DNA from: Turbatrix aceti
Lineage: Eukaryota; Nematoda; Chromadorea; Rhabditida; Panagrolaimidae
Length of the DNA: 64,000 nucleotides
Reading direction: 5' to 3'
NCBI GenBank assembly: GCA_963969345.1
Contig: OZ017770.1
Coordinates: 2,985,246 to 3,049,245, forward strand
The notes under the pieces are model-generated. The model was not told where the DNA came from. It saw nothing but the letters and a program-made list of their open reading frames with translations, and did no database searches. Positions 32,427 to 43,955 of this stretch are shown in pieces. The position numbers and the translations under genes were made by a program. The stretch's first letter is position 1. Each line of letters starts with the position of its first letter.

Positions 32427-35400
32427 TTATAAATACCGATTTGTCACAACGTTACGATATGCAACAGAAGGTTTTAGTTTGAGTTCTTGTTCTACTTGAT
32501 TTTTCACTCGTATGAAACGCTCCTGATTGAATCTGGGTGACGGATCACTATTGCCATCGGACGAAAATCCACTATTTTGTGTCTGAGAAAATTGGCTAAC
32601 CGGAGAGAGGATATCGCTTTGGCTCATAACTGTTCTCGAAGCCATTGTCCCGAACAATCTGTAATTTTTTTAAAATTAAAAAAAAATATTAAAAAAAAAC
32701 AAACCTCGAATCACTTTGCTCTTTCAAGCGTCGTATAGTCGATCTTCCTGATTCTGACTTTGGAGATTTTTTAGGAGTTTTATAGTAAAATTCTGGGGTA
32801 TCAAGCGAATCTAAATTGAGAATTTGCGGCTGGGTCTGGGCTTGATGGGCTGCGTATCGGGCAACATTGCCGTTGAGATAGTGATCTGACTGACTTCGAG
32901 AAAAATATAACCTTTGGGGTGTACTTCTTAATGGCGAGAAGCTTTTTGCAGAAGAAGCTGACTGCGTTTCGTAGCCAACTGTAGAAGTCGTTGACGCATA
33001 GGGATACGAAAGACTGGCGTTGTTACTTGATAGTTTTATAATGATTACACTGAGATTCCCGTTTTGTTCTAAAGCCTGGCACATATCTTGAATTTTTTTA
33101 GAAGCTTGTAGTGGGTTTTTGCATTGCTGAACGGCAGTGACGATTTCTCGGTGACTCAGACACTGCCAAATCGATCGATTTCCTGAATGAATAAATGTTC
33201 AGAAAGTCACGAATTTGTTTTTTGGTCTTACCAATTATGATAAAATCGTCGTCGTCAGTTTTGTTTACCTCCATGGCTTTTGGATTTGGAACGACAGCGG
33301 GATACAAAAATGTGTAGCCAACACCTGTGCCGCTGGAAGCCACTCCATTTATAAATTCGTCCTGCAATGTGCGTACTTTGATCAGCACATTATAAAAAAA
33401 AAGCAAATTACCGGAGTTATAATAGCGTTGGACGCTCGAAGTCTTTCAATTTCCGACTCTGACGTCACTTTGTTTTCGCGTGCTAGATATACGATCTCTC
33501 CATCTCTTCGGCAAAGAAGTGCCGTAATATGACCCGAGCTGGCGCAGATAATCTTGCCTGGAGTTATTTTGATTACAAAGACACTGGCTCCAAGGCGAAC
33601 ACCCTTATCGCCGATGTTTTCGTGGGTTCGAAGGATGCTTCGTCGCAAGGATTCAGGGTTTTCTACAGGTCCTAGGGCACTCAATTGATAGTTCAGCTTC
33701 GTGCGCACTTGTTCAGCAATTTCGGGGTTTCCTCCACCGTCGACCATAGCAAAGACGACGTTGTTTGTATTTTTAGGACGAATTTGCAGAACACATAATT
33801 TTGATCTTTGTCCTGATGTTTCACTGAAGCCGAATTGGAGATTGGAAATAATGCTGCGTTTGCTGATGTCGACCACGGATATCGCACGTCGTTCAGCTTG
33901 AAGTTGGAGTCCGTTCTGCTCAGTTGAAAGAGGATTACATGTCAAATCCAGGAATTTCAATCCAGGTGTGATGCAGTGCTTGACGTTGACTTTGGACAAC
34001 CGATTGTTTGACAGATCTATGAGCTTCAAAGCAGGGGAGAAACTGATATCTGGTATGGATGATATTTTGTTTGAGTGAGCTCTTATGATTTGTAAATGAG
34101 GCAAATAGGCTAATTCTGTTGAAAGTGACGTCAGACGGTTACCGCTTATGTTGATTTCTTCCAAGGCGGACAGTACAGATAACGCGCTGTCATTGAAAAA
34201 GCGAAAACTGTTATACGATATATCCAAAATTCGGAGTTTTTTGCATGCTACAATGGTCGAAATGCACGTTTCGGATAACTTGTTTCCCGACAATCTCATG
34301 AATTGGATTCTGTTCAGGTCAGCATACGGATTGGCTGCAGGCAAACTGGTCAACAAGTTGTTTGTTACGTTTAATGACTGTAGCCTGAAATTTATGAAGT
34401 CAACTTTTTTTTTGCATTTTTTGTTCAACATACAGGTGAGCAGCCGAAAAAAGCTCTGCGGGTAATTTTTCAATCAAATTGTTCTCACAATTCATGATTT
34501 CTATTGCACAGTTTTCAACGATGTCAGGGAGCCTTGTCAGTTGATTGTATCCCACAAAAAGGTGCCTCAAGCTGTTCACATTCATGAACATTTTATAGGG
34601 CAGCTTGGTGAGTTTGTTGTGGTGCGCGCTGATCGTTACTATGTTGTGAAGCTCGGTTGTCCACTCAGGCAGAGCTTCCAGTGAGTTATGCGCTACACTG
34701 AGTATAGTCAATCCTACCGGAACAGGCATGACGACCATTTGTGTGAGTTCTGCAAAAAAATGGGTTATAATAAATACATTGTCACCCCTCTTTGTGCTCA
34801 TTCAAAGCCGTAATTACCGTTGTATTCAGCGTAGAGCTCTCTCAAATTTGTACCATTCATTTGAATTGTCCGCAGTTTTAAATTTGAACAGTAAACAACT
34901 TGAATGGTTGACAAATTACTTAAATCCAGTTCGGTCAGTAAACCACCGTGTCGGAGATCAAGTACAGTTAGTCCATCAAACTGAAATGACGTCAACCGGC
35001 AAACTCCATTAAACCCATTGAAACGGAGATCCAATTTGTTAATTCCAACTATGGTTGTCACTTCGGTATTTGTTGATCGAATATAGTTGCCGGCCAGCTC
35101 CCAGGTGGCAAGTTTGGACATCAGAGGCAAAACTGCGGGAATCTGATGAAATCGATTGAAACTAAGGTCCAAATTTGTCAGCAATCTGCATTCAACGATT
35201 TCTTTTGGCAAAAACGTGATCCAATTATTAGACAGGTTAAACGAAGTTAGATTCTGAAGCATACGAATGTTGCTTGGAATGAATGAAATACAATTGCCAC
35301 TGATATTCAATTCCACAAGAGCAGGTAGCTGTAGTACAACGCTTGGGAAGGTGTTCAAGTTGTTGTCTGCCAGATTGAGTACCTTCAATGAAGGAAAGCG

Positions 35401-36503
35401 TGCCACGTCGTCCAGCCACCCTATCAGAGGACTGCCAGTCTGAAAAAAAATATTATTACCCAACTATATATTTAAAATGAACACAAACCGTATTTTTGGG
35501 TTTCATAAGCATTGAGTTTCGTCTTAAATTGAGGTTGGTGATCATGCGTTGACTGCCGACGTAAAATAATTTGTCAGGAAGAAATAACAACTGGCGGTCA
35601 CTTAAGTCACAATTCGGAACAATGGAGCACTGAGTTGCATGTGTCGACCATTGCTGCAAATCGGATGAATCTTCGAAGACGAAGCAAAATCGTTTGCTGG
35701 AAGACGATAATTTGAGGCACCGTCCATGACTGCTGTCTGCAATTTCGACACGAAACTTGTTGAGTAATAGTATGTTATCACTGTCTCCTTCAGAGCTCTT
35801 TCTGCCTTCAGAGTTGTTATTTTCGATGCGGATCGTGTCGTTGTACAGAATACAGCGTTTGCGACTCCATGATTGAAGTATTCGTCCGCGTCCCACGTTG
35901 CACATTGCCACGAGCAATACGTTTGACATGCCATTGGAAATCAAAGGTGCTGGACGTCCGGCAAAGAAGCAAAAAATGGATGTCATTTTTCTTGATCCAC
36001 CGATTGTGAGGCATTCTTCAACACTCGAGTAGCCGATGGTCAAGAGAATGTCTGTTTGAATGCGCAATGGCTTACTGTCCTCATGGAGTTGTCTGTGAAC
36101 GTAAATGTTGATAAAAAACTATTGAGCAAAAATTTACCTGATTTGTTGATTTCCAATTTGTAAAAACGGTTTATCCAGATTGTAGGCTGAACAAACTTCT
36201 TTCACCGTTGTGTGAAGGGTCATGGGTATCTTCATAAACTGCTGCCCAGAAGGGCGATAAAAACAAACGCATCCTGATTCTTTTGCACTCGAAATGAACG
36301 TCGCTTTCTTAGCAAGGCTTGATTTGTACGATTTTTTCTGTAAATTCAAAATATTTAAACTAAGCACAGGTAAAATAATTACTCACGTTTCCTAGTGTCA
36401 AAAATTTACGAGATTCATCGAGATGTCGACTTCCTAGTTGGTCCTTGATTTCGACATTCAGGGCATCAAGTCGTTGATCGGAAGATGACCTGTTAAGTGT
36501 CAT
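32427..36503 (-). CDS. PHLPP-like PH / leucine-rich-repeat / PP2C-fold protein
   Basis: Minus-strand exons encode a protein of roughly 1,100-1,200 residues with the PHLPP order: a ubiquitin-like Ras-association stretch (CVCFYRPSGQQFMKIP...), a PH domain ending FEDSSDLQQWSTH, about 20 leucine-rich repeats (for example LKVLNLADNNLNTFPSVV, ILDISYNSF), and a PP2C-type domain (FAMVDGGGNPEIAEQVRTKL, KGVRLGASVFVIK, GYTFLYPAVVPNPKAME, DDFIIIGNRSIWQCLS). PHLPP dephosphorylates Akt and PKC hydrophobic motifs at membranes. Here VDG keeps the first metal Asp. However, the LWD position reads IWQ, and the late HDS position, which holds a metal Asp in PHLPP, reads NGN. Phosphatase activity is therefore doubtful. 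A Ser-rich tail follows. The ATG at 36503 was chosen; a longer start at 36620 is open in frame. Confidence 0.88.
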
Positions 36504-37288
36504 GAGGATTATACCGAAGTTAGTTGACAGCCAACAACAGCAGAATTCCGGTTGTCTGCATTGGAGTACCAACAATTCGCCATGTTGACTCGCTATCGGT
36601 TGTATCTCTTCTCTTTTCACCGCATAATTATTTCAAGGTAATTATTATGGTATTCGATTTAGGTGCATTTTTGTTAGAAGAGGAGTCAACGCATGCCCCC
36701 TTATTATAAGTTAATTGAATTGTCGGTCCATGTACATGTACCTCCGTATTGAGCATGATCGACTTTTTTTCTTTGTGCCAGTCAAGGGCGCATGGGCATC
36801 GATATGTTTGCAGGTACATGTGCAATTCTCGATCAAAAATCATTAATTTTGAGTACCATCATTGTTTTCAACCGAACATTTATCCAAGTTTTCCCATTTG
36901 TTTTTATACGATCGTCACTTTTTTTTTTCAAAAGGATTTTTCGCCGAAAAAATCTGTTGTTTTTTAAAACTCAATTATAAAACAACACATTTTGAACACA
37001 ACGCAGCGTCAGTTTTATTTAATCAAACTCAAGCATCTGCGAACTGCCAATGACTGCGTAAGTTTTTCCTAGGTTGTTTGAACCCGACTGGAAAACATAT
37101 CCGTCCATTGAAAAGACGTCTTCGTCGCTGTCGCACAATGCATGTTTGTTTCCAACATAGTTGAGGAAGTGAACAGGTGCAGGGATTTATCGTTACATTG
37201 AAAACTTAACTCTTTTTCTTTTTGTTCATTATTTAATCGATTGCTTTGTTAATGTGCGTCAAATTGTTGTCGTAATCGAAGCGGTGCA
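36504..37288. other. Divergent intergenic region (PHLPP / neuferricin)
   Basis: No gene can be supported. A minus-strand frame at 36628-36843 (71 codons) could be a 5' exon of the PHLPP-like gene, but no matching donor and acceptor pair or family feature was found. Confidence 0.4.
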
Positions 37289-38485
37289 ATGAGAAATCGA
37301 GTTATCCTCAAGGCACCGGTTTTGACAACTCCGCTAATTATAATTGCAATCAATGCTGTGGTTATCTCATTCTTGTTTTCTGTCAACGATGTCAATATTC
37401 CAATTCGAGCCGGTGTTTCATGGGCATTTTTAAGATTGTACGAGGTAGGCTTGTTTTCTTGGCTTAATTTTAAAATCCAAGCAAAAGTAATGAATTTGAC
37501 TTTTTGCAGTTTCCCGTCTTTAAAAAGTCGGTGCATTACATCGGCAATGCATTTGGCATATCTCACAGACCTCAAAACCGAGAGTTCATACCCTCCGCCG
37601 TGACCTCAGACATTGTAGATGCATTGTTAAGCAAATCCACCGGTAAGACACTTGATTCATGGTTTTTATAATCCCAATTTTTTTCAGGTTTGCCAGTTTT
37701 TACACCCGATCAACTAGCGCTCTTCGACGGCAGTAGGCCATCTAAACCGATTTACCTTGCCATACTCGGTCAGGTTTATAACGTACAAAAAGGCAAAAAG
37801 CACTATGCCCCCGGTGGAGGATATCATTTTTTCTCAGGTAATTCAGAAATGCAAACTGAAGTTTTATAAAAAAACAAGTTGTTTTAGGAAAAGATGCCAC
37901 GCGAGCTTTTATTACGGGCGACTTCACAGAAGCCGGGTTGATTGACACTATAGACGACTTATCAGAGCAAGAACTCCTTAGCATACTGGATTGGATCAAA
38001 TTTTACGATAAGGACTACACTGTGGTCGGCGTCGTCGAGGGCACATACTACGACGCAGAGGGAGAGCCGACGCCGAAGTTGCTGCAAGTAGGATATTTTG
38101 TTGTTTTTTTTCAATAATTCAATTGCCTGCTATTCCTCTTTAGATTAAAGGAAAACTAGCAAAGGCTGTACTCTGGCAAGAAAAGCAACTTAAGGAAACC
38201 GAAGTTTTTCCTCCATGCAATTCAGAATGGCACAAAGATCAGGGAGGTCGAGTCTGGTGTACCTCCAAGAGTGGCGGCGTGCTGCGAGAGTGGGTCGGTG
38301 TCCCCAGGCGGCTTTTTCACCCTGCATCTAAGGCATATCGCTGCGCATGCGTCAAAAATTATGGCACGCCTCTCGCTACACCTAACGAAGATGGTAACCG
38401 TGGAGATCTCGACAACCCCAACATCAAAGAGTATGCTGACTGCTCACCGACGTCTAATTCTTGCAAGATATTAGCCGACGACTGA
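37289..38485 (+). CDS. Neuferricin (CYB5D2-like), MAPR-family heme-binding protein
   Basis: Exons 37289-37444, 37510-37642, 37688-37837, 37888-38087 and 38144-38485 give 326 residues. A hydrophobic signal anchor (PLIIIAINAVVISFLF) is followed by the cytochrome-b5-like MAPR domain: FTPDQLALFDGSRPSKPIYL, AILGQVYNVQKGKKHYAPGG and GYHFFSGKDATRAFITGDF. These keep the Tyr/Lys heme pocket of MAPR proteins, which replaces the His pair of true cytochrome b5. The neuferricin-specific C-terminal part follows: FPPCNSEWHKDQGGRVWCT, PRRLF and CACVKN with paired Cys. The family binds heme in the secretory pathway or outside the cell and has been linked to neurogenesis. A window of 60-70 nt introns with clean GT-AG ends supports the model. 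Confidence 0.92.
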
Positions 38486-39314
38486 CGAAAACGAAAATCT
38501 CTTTTGTGCGCGTTTGTTTTCCTTTGAGTGAGTAATGAAAAAAACACGTGCTAACTTTTTTTCTTGTTTGTATTCCGCCCAGTAAAAGCGCAAAAAAACG
38601 ATATCATAAAGCTGATCTTTTGAGAGGTACAAAAATGTGTCCTTTTTTATAGTCATGCAATTTCGTGCGTACAGACGGCTTACTGGGACCATCCGTTTTT
38701 TGACGCCGCTGACAGACTTGGCGAAAAGCAAATGTGAATGTGGTTACGTCTATCGATTCACACACAAGGCATTCCTAAACATATTCACTACTTTGCTTAA
38801 AAAAGTGTTTTGTGTATCTAAGTTAATGTTTACGTCAAAGGAGCCTTATGATGCCTGTCTAATGATTCTCATAAGTCTTGTGGTTTTTTTTCACCAGGCA
38901 TGATATAGGCCTGCTTTTCGTGGCTTACAAAAAAGATACGCTTATTCTGGTTAAATATACATCATTGAATACGCAATGCGCAAAAAGAAGTCCGACAGCC
39001 TCGTTGTGTTCTTTTTTTTATTTCCTCACTGAAAATGGATACTTACACAAAATTAGCAACTACACAATCGGGTTTTTTGTGGCCGCCCCGGTCGGTTTGC
39101 GCGATTCAAAGTTGACAGAGATGAAAGAGGTGAATGAATACAAGTGTTGGCGTGAGAATCTTGTGATGCGTTTTCCTTTCTTCGTTTCCTTTGTAAAATT
39201 AAAGACGGATGTTCTTTACCTATTTTTTCAATAACTTTTATTTTTAAGAAGCAATTTCGTTTGAGGAGCCGAAAGCGTCAATTCTTCCTCCTCTCAACGG
39301 GTTACCACCAAGCA
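38486..39314. other. Intergenic spacer
   Basis: No supported gene; reading frames here are Phe/Lys-rich without features. A T-rich stretch ending TTTTTAAG near 39249 precedes the next gene's leader by about 65 nt. Confidence 0.4.
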
Positions 39315-40229
39315 ATGTCGGATACCGTTCAATTGCAAATCAATCATGCTCTTCATGAACGAGATCAGATGTGGCGTATTCACGAAAAAGAACAGATTGA
39401 ATTTCTACAAAATCAAAATGCTCAATTGTTGACGCACTTGCACCTCGAGATTGAACGCTTGGTCGGTATCAATCGGGGTAGGTTTTTTTCTTGACATTTT
39501 TTTACAGCTCTGACGTCAGAATGAAATTTGTAGATCTTAGTAGACGCCTCAATGTTGGCGACGACGACGATGATAAGGAAGTAATCGAAGAACTGCAAAA
39601 GAAAATAGAAAAACGTGAGCAAGAAAACGAAGAATTGACCAAGGATTTGGTTCATTGCCAGGAAAAATGCGCGTCGCTTGAAAAAGTTTTGGAACGCACA
39701 ATTAACCACTACAAAGACGAGCTGCAGTGTCATGTTTGTTTTTTATGACCTCCATGATGGGTGCAATTATTAGTTTTTCAGGAAGATCGAATCAAACAAC
39801 TAACGGCCGAGATGCATGATCGCACGCAGACAGTCGCGCAACTGTCCACCCAACTTCGGAGCATCAAGCTCCGAGAAGCCATGGCACAGGCGCAGCAACG
39901 ACGCCGCGCATCATGCAACTCCCCGATGACACCTGGATCCCCTCAGGAAGGCCCCAATGAATCAGCCACTGCTTCCGCGCTTCGGCTGTTTGGGTTCTAC
40001 AAGGACAACAAGGCAGTCGGCCATCAAAAGTGAGATCAAAATTATTATTTTTATATAAAACATTTTTTTCAGGGGACGTGCAGTTTCCCTACGCCAACCA
40101 ATCTGGAGCGATCCGATCGAAAACAACATAGAAAAGGCGAAGACGCTTTCGACTAGCTTCACAACAGCCCGGCCGCGACATCTCTCGACAATCAGACGAA
40201 TCGGCTCCGCTTCCGGTGAACCCCTTTGA
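39315..40229 (+). CDS. CCDC92-like coiled-coil protein
   Basis: Exons 39315-39477, 39534-39733, 39782-40029 and 40073-40229 encode 255 residues. An N-terminal segment resembling CCDC92 (EQIEFLQNQNAQLLTHLHLE) is followed by a long coiled coil (EELQKKIEKREQENEELTKD, LEKVLERTINHYKDELQ, then DRIKQLTAEMHDRTQTVAQL and STQLRSIK). The tail is Ser/Pro-rich and basic (RRRASCNSPMTPGSPQ). CCDC92 is a centriole/ciliary-satellite-associated protein in vertebrates; whether that role holds here is inference. The first intron (39478-39533) could use an earlier AG at 39510, but that choice reaches a stop within a few codons, so the TTTGTAG site is preferred. Confidence 0.75.
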
Positions 40230-40312
40230 TGTACATCCTCCCACCGGTCATATTCAGGGTAAAGAAAATCTATTCCAACAATAAACGAAACAAAACAAAC
40301 GTAACATTGATC

Positions 40313-41105
40313 CTACGTGGTTCGGAGCATCTTAGCAGCTTTTTTGTCGGCCCAGTCCTGAAGTTGCTGGGCGACGATTTGACGGCGTTCATCGAGGAAT
40401 TGTTTGTACACAACCGGATCCAAGTCTTCGTATTGCACCTGGATGCCCATGCTGCGGCACGTTTTGATGAGAAGCTCGCAGATATCTTTGAGGGGAACAC
40501 CGACGAGAGTCTTGTCACGGGATTTGATCTTCGCAATTTCGTAGATATGCTTGACAGAGAGCATGCCCGCGATTTCGTCTGAAATCAGCAAATCTCTGGT
40601 TGGCTTATAATTCCAAAACACGAAAAACGCACCTTGATCCTGTCGGCCGCGTCGAATGCCTGCAGCACGCTTGAGCAGCCATGTGGACATCGGAGAACGG
40701 ATTTCAATATCATAGCTTCTGTCAGGTTTAATTTGCACACGAGTTGGCAGAAGAGTACCTAAAAAAGACTTGTAAACGCATGTGAGCCGTCAGAAGATTC
40801 CAAATCGTGTATGGGTCATTATAAAGCGCAATGATTCGTTAGTTCTCTTCCCCTCCTTACCTGGGATGATGTGACCCGTTTCCTTGTTGAAGTCCTTGCA
40901 GAAGCTGGCGACGTTGATTCCACGCTGACCGAGCTGGGGTCCCAACGGAGGAGCAGCCGTGGCCATCTGAGCTCTGCAAAAACCGCGATTAACCTGGAAA
41001 ATTCATACAAAAAGCAACTTACTTGATGTTAGTCCTGAGAACAGCGCTATGAATAACTTTGACTATATCCTTCTTTTTGCCCCGAGCGGCAACCTTCGTC
41101 GCCAT
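40313..41105 (-). CDS. mrpl-11-like: Mitochondrial ribosomal protein L11 (uL11m)
   Basis: Minus-strand exons starting at ATG 41105 encode about 195 residues. The uL11 hallmarks are plain: [20 protein letters not shown], then [23 protein letters not shown]-like [19 protein letters not shown] and [22 protein letters not shown]-terminal extension with [17 protein letters not shown] and a Lys-rich end is typical of mitochondrial forms. The protein forms the GTPase-associated stalk base of the mitoribosome. The stop is TAG at 40313-40315, 83 nt from the convergent CCDC92-like gene's stop. The first exon ([20 protein letters not shown]) lacks a long cleavable presequence, as in other L11m. Confidence 0.93.
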
Positions 41106-41495
41106 CGCTGTAGGCAAAACAGTGGTTCCAGTTGTTTACAAGGCAAAGCAGCTGTTGTTGCTGCGCATAAAGCTCTCCAGGAATACTGCGTAGATTTTTC
41201 GCAGCGGGAGCCGAGCGCGTGCGCGCAGACCTCATATGTGACTATAAAAGCAGCTAGACAAGCAGCTTGGCAGTAAACAATGGTGGTCCACTTTTCATGC
41301 TCTTTCTTTGAGCATTGCGCCTTTTTAGGCCGGGTGATACGTTTCGTTCGTGTCGTGCTTGTACCTTGTTGCGTGTTTTCAGGGCATGTGCTTTTATATA
41401 GGCCGCTAGTCACTTAGTCGTAAACCTCCTACTCCTTGCTCCCAGATAATTCGCGCTTAAAGCTTTATTTGTGAGGTTGTCGAGTGCAGCACTGT
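41106..41495. other. Short intergenic region (MRPL11 upstream / chitinase downstream)
   Basis: No gene seen. On the minus strand AAATAAAGC at about 41463-41470 is a poly(A) signal for the chitinase gene. Confidence 0.5.
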
Positions 41496-42965
41496 TTACT
41501 TTCCGTTATACAACCGGTGTTTAATCGCGCGGATGAGTGGATACGATCCGTTGGCGCATTTTCCGGTCACATCATCGGTGTGAAGTCCGAAAATCATCAC
41601 GCCCGCAAGATAGAGGTCTAAGGCGTAGTCTGTTTTTCTCTGCACTGAATTCTCGTCTTCACAGGACAGCCATTGATTTCCCGACACCCAATAGGGCGTT
41701 GCCGCAGGCTGACTCCAATGGTAGGAAAAGCCATTGTTTGTTGCATTGCAGACCTGAACCATGCCATATGAATCATTCATGATTTTTTTCATAACTTTGG
41801 GAATTATCACGAGTTTTTCTTACCTGCTCGTAGGTGATAGTATCACCATACTTAGACGGGCCTATTGCTGGAGCATATGGAAAGTGTAGGTACTTATCAA
41901 GTAGCGTGTACCCCTTTCCGTAGGTCGGTATGCCAAATACCAGTTTATCTTTGCTAATTCCTCGCTTTAGCACATACTTAACCGAATAGTCCTGAAAAAT
42001 ATTGCCACTGTCTGTGTATTCGATATTCTGAATCCTAGTTACCGAATTCATTCTACCCATGAAGCCAAATTCATAGTCTGCTTTGTACAGAGGTGCATTG
42101 AATCCCGTTACCGGTTCATACCATCGGAAATCGTGAAAATCGTATGTCATGATTTGCACCAAGTCTACAAGTCTAAAAGGTTAGCTTTTTTTCTCATATT
42201 TTTATGGCTGAAAAAAATATTCCTACGTGTTAATCGTCACGAGGTCGTATCCCTTTTTTACGATTGTATACGGTGCGCCAATCGTGAGAACAAGCAAGAA
42301 TTTAACTTTTGATTTATCAAATTCGTTTCTGAATATCTGAAATTTAAATTTAACATGCAATAGTGATCAGAAATATTTTTTCCACTCTTGTAAGACCTTT
42401 TTTGTCAGCTTACTCTTAGAAAATTATTTAATCCCTGTCGATCAGACTTTCGCGCATCCTCACTCCATGCTGGGAATTCCCAATCAATGTCAAAGCCGTC
42501 TATATAGTTGTCGCGCATGTAATTGACCAGAGTAGTGGCCATCAACTGTGTTAGATTGCTGTCTGCCACCTGCAATGATCGAATATGCGTGAAAAACTGC
42601 ATCAAAATAGTTCACAGGCACTTACTATTTGACTCATTATCTCATTGTTTGGCGTGAGAGTAATCAGAAATCGAAGTTCAGGATTTATGAGTTTGAGTTT
42701 CGCATACTGCTTTACAAACGCTCGATTGGGCAATTGTATGTGACCGGTGCTGTTGACGAACGTTGATCCAATAAGGAATAGATGCGTGCACAGATTGGCA
42801 TCGATTTGGGAGGGCGCTGGATAGTCAGACCTTTAATTGTCAGGTTTATTGATTGACTATGCGGTGAAACACTATAGCGATGGTAACTTACGCGGTATAG
42901 CATGAGAGAATTCTCCCCTCAGCGGCTTTAATAATCATAATTAGCGTAATAACAGAGATATACAT
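41496..42965 (-). CDS. Secreted GH18 chitinase-like glycoside hydrolase
   Basis: Minus-strand exons encode about 380 residues. The N-terminus (MYISVITLIMIIKAAEG) is a signal peptide and the first strand is RILSCYT. The family catalytic motif DxxDxDWE is intact as DGFDIDWEFP in YMRDNYIDGFDIDWEFPAWS; LVDLVQIMTYDFHDFRWYEP carries the conserved MTYD, and GIPTYGKGYTLLD and the late strand AGVMIFGLHTDD are as in GH18. It should hydrolyse beta-1,4-GlcNAc polymers outside the cell, for example in eggshell or cuticle turnover, or in defence. No chitin-binding module is attached. Four or five introns are short except for small uncertain ones around 42180-42420 and 42610. N-glycosylation motifs NST and NAT are present. 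Confidence 0.9.
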
Positions 42966-43955
42966 GATTTGAAACACGTGTGGCTGGTATTTTCGGGCGC
43001 AAAGAAACGTGTTTTCAATTCAACTTTACTCGACTAGACAAAAATGGGATCGTAGCAAGAGGAATAATGCTCGTTAGAATCATTTATTTTTACAATGCGA
43101 TGCTTAGGTGATTTCTTCGTACATGGACAGACAGCTGTTCAGTGACCTCCTTTTTTGAGCCTTGCCAATATATTTTACAGACACATGACTATTAATTTGT
43201 GAACACGATCACTTGTGAATAATAAGCGGTGCTAAAATGATTAACGATTTTGTTAATGTAAAAGAAGGTATCACAACGCAGGGGAACTGGCGAGGCGTTG
43301 CTGTCAGATTTTTTTTCTGTACCAAATGTTTATTATTCTGGTGCGCTTTGTTGTTGTGTCGTTGCATTATGCTACATGTGCCTCTGCCGCGCATAGATCA
43401 CCGGATCTCTTTAAACATATTAATCACTCAAGGCGTTTGCGACATCGGTAAAAGTTAAGTTGGTAGTTTCCTGACAGTTTGTCTCCGTTCCTAAGCCCTA
43501 GCGTGACATGGTTAGTCGAATTCACCGGAACAACAACTGTTTGCAATTTGTTCCTGTGTTACTGTTTATCCCTTTGAAAAACAATGCTCATTGTCTGAAG
43601 CTGCTTTTAGTTGGGACTGAACGATGACAGAAAGAACGGAAAAAGTTTTTGCGCGTTAAACGCCACTTTTATATTTATACTAAACGGTTTTTGTTTATTT
43701 CTTGAAGGAGCACTTTTTTATATTTTGTTAATATTTTTTTCAAATCATCCGGGATCGATAGTTTTTTGTGCATTCCTCCTACCCGCCTTACTCATAAAAA
43801 TATACGTGTTTTTGTTCTGTTTACGCCCGATGACTCATCGGTAGTTAAGAAAGGTGTTCTAACTCTCAAATGTTTTTCCACAACGCGTGATTTGTTAGTG
43901 TTACTCACCTCTGATGAGGGTTTTGGGTTGCATTCTGAATACATTTTTTTCAGTT
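42966..43955. other. Divergent intergenic region (chitinase / formin)
   Basis: No supported gene in about 1 kb. A TTTTTTTCAG acceptor ends at 43953, two bases before the formin ATG, consistent with trans-splicing. Confidence 0.5.

Noticed and set aside
36628..36843. Possible upstream exon of the PHLPP-like gene
   Set aside because: No usable donor connects it in frame to 36503-36620 and it matches no PHLPP region.
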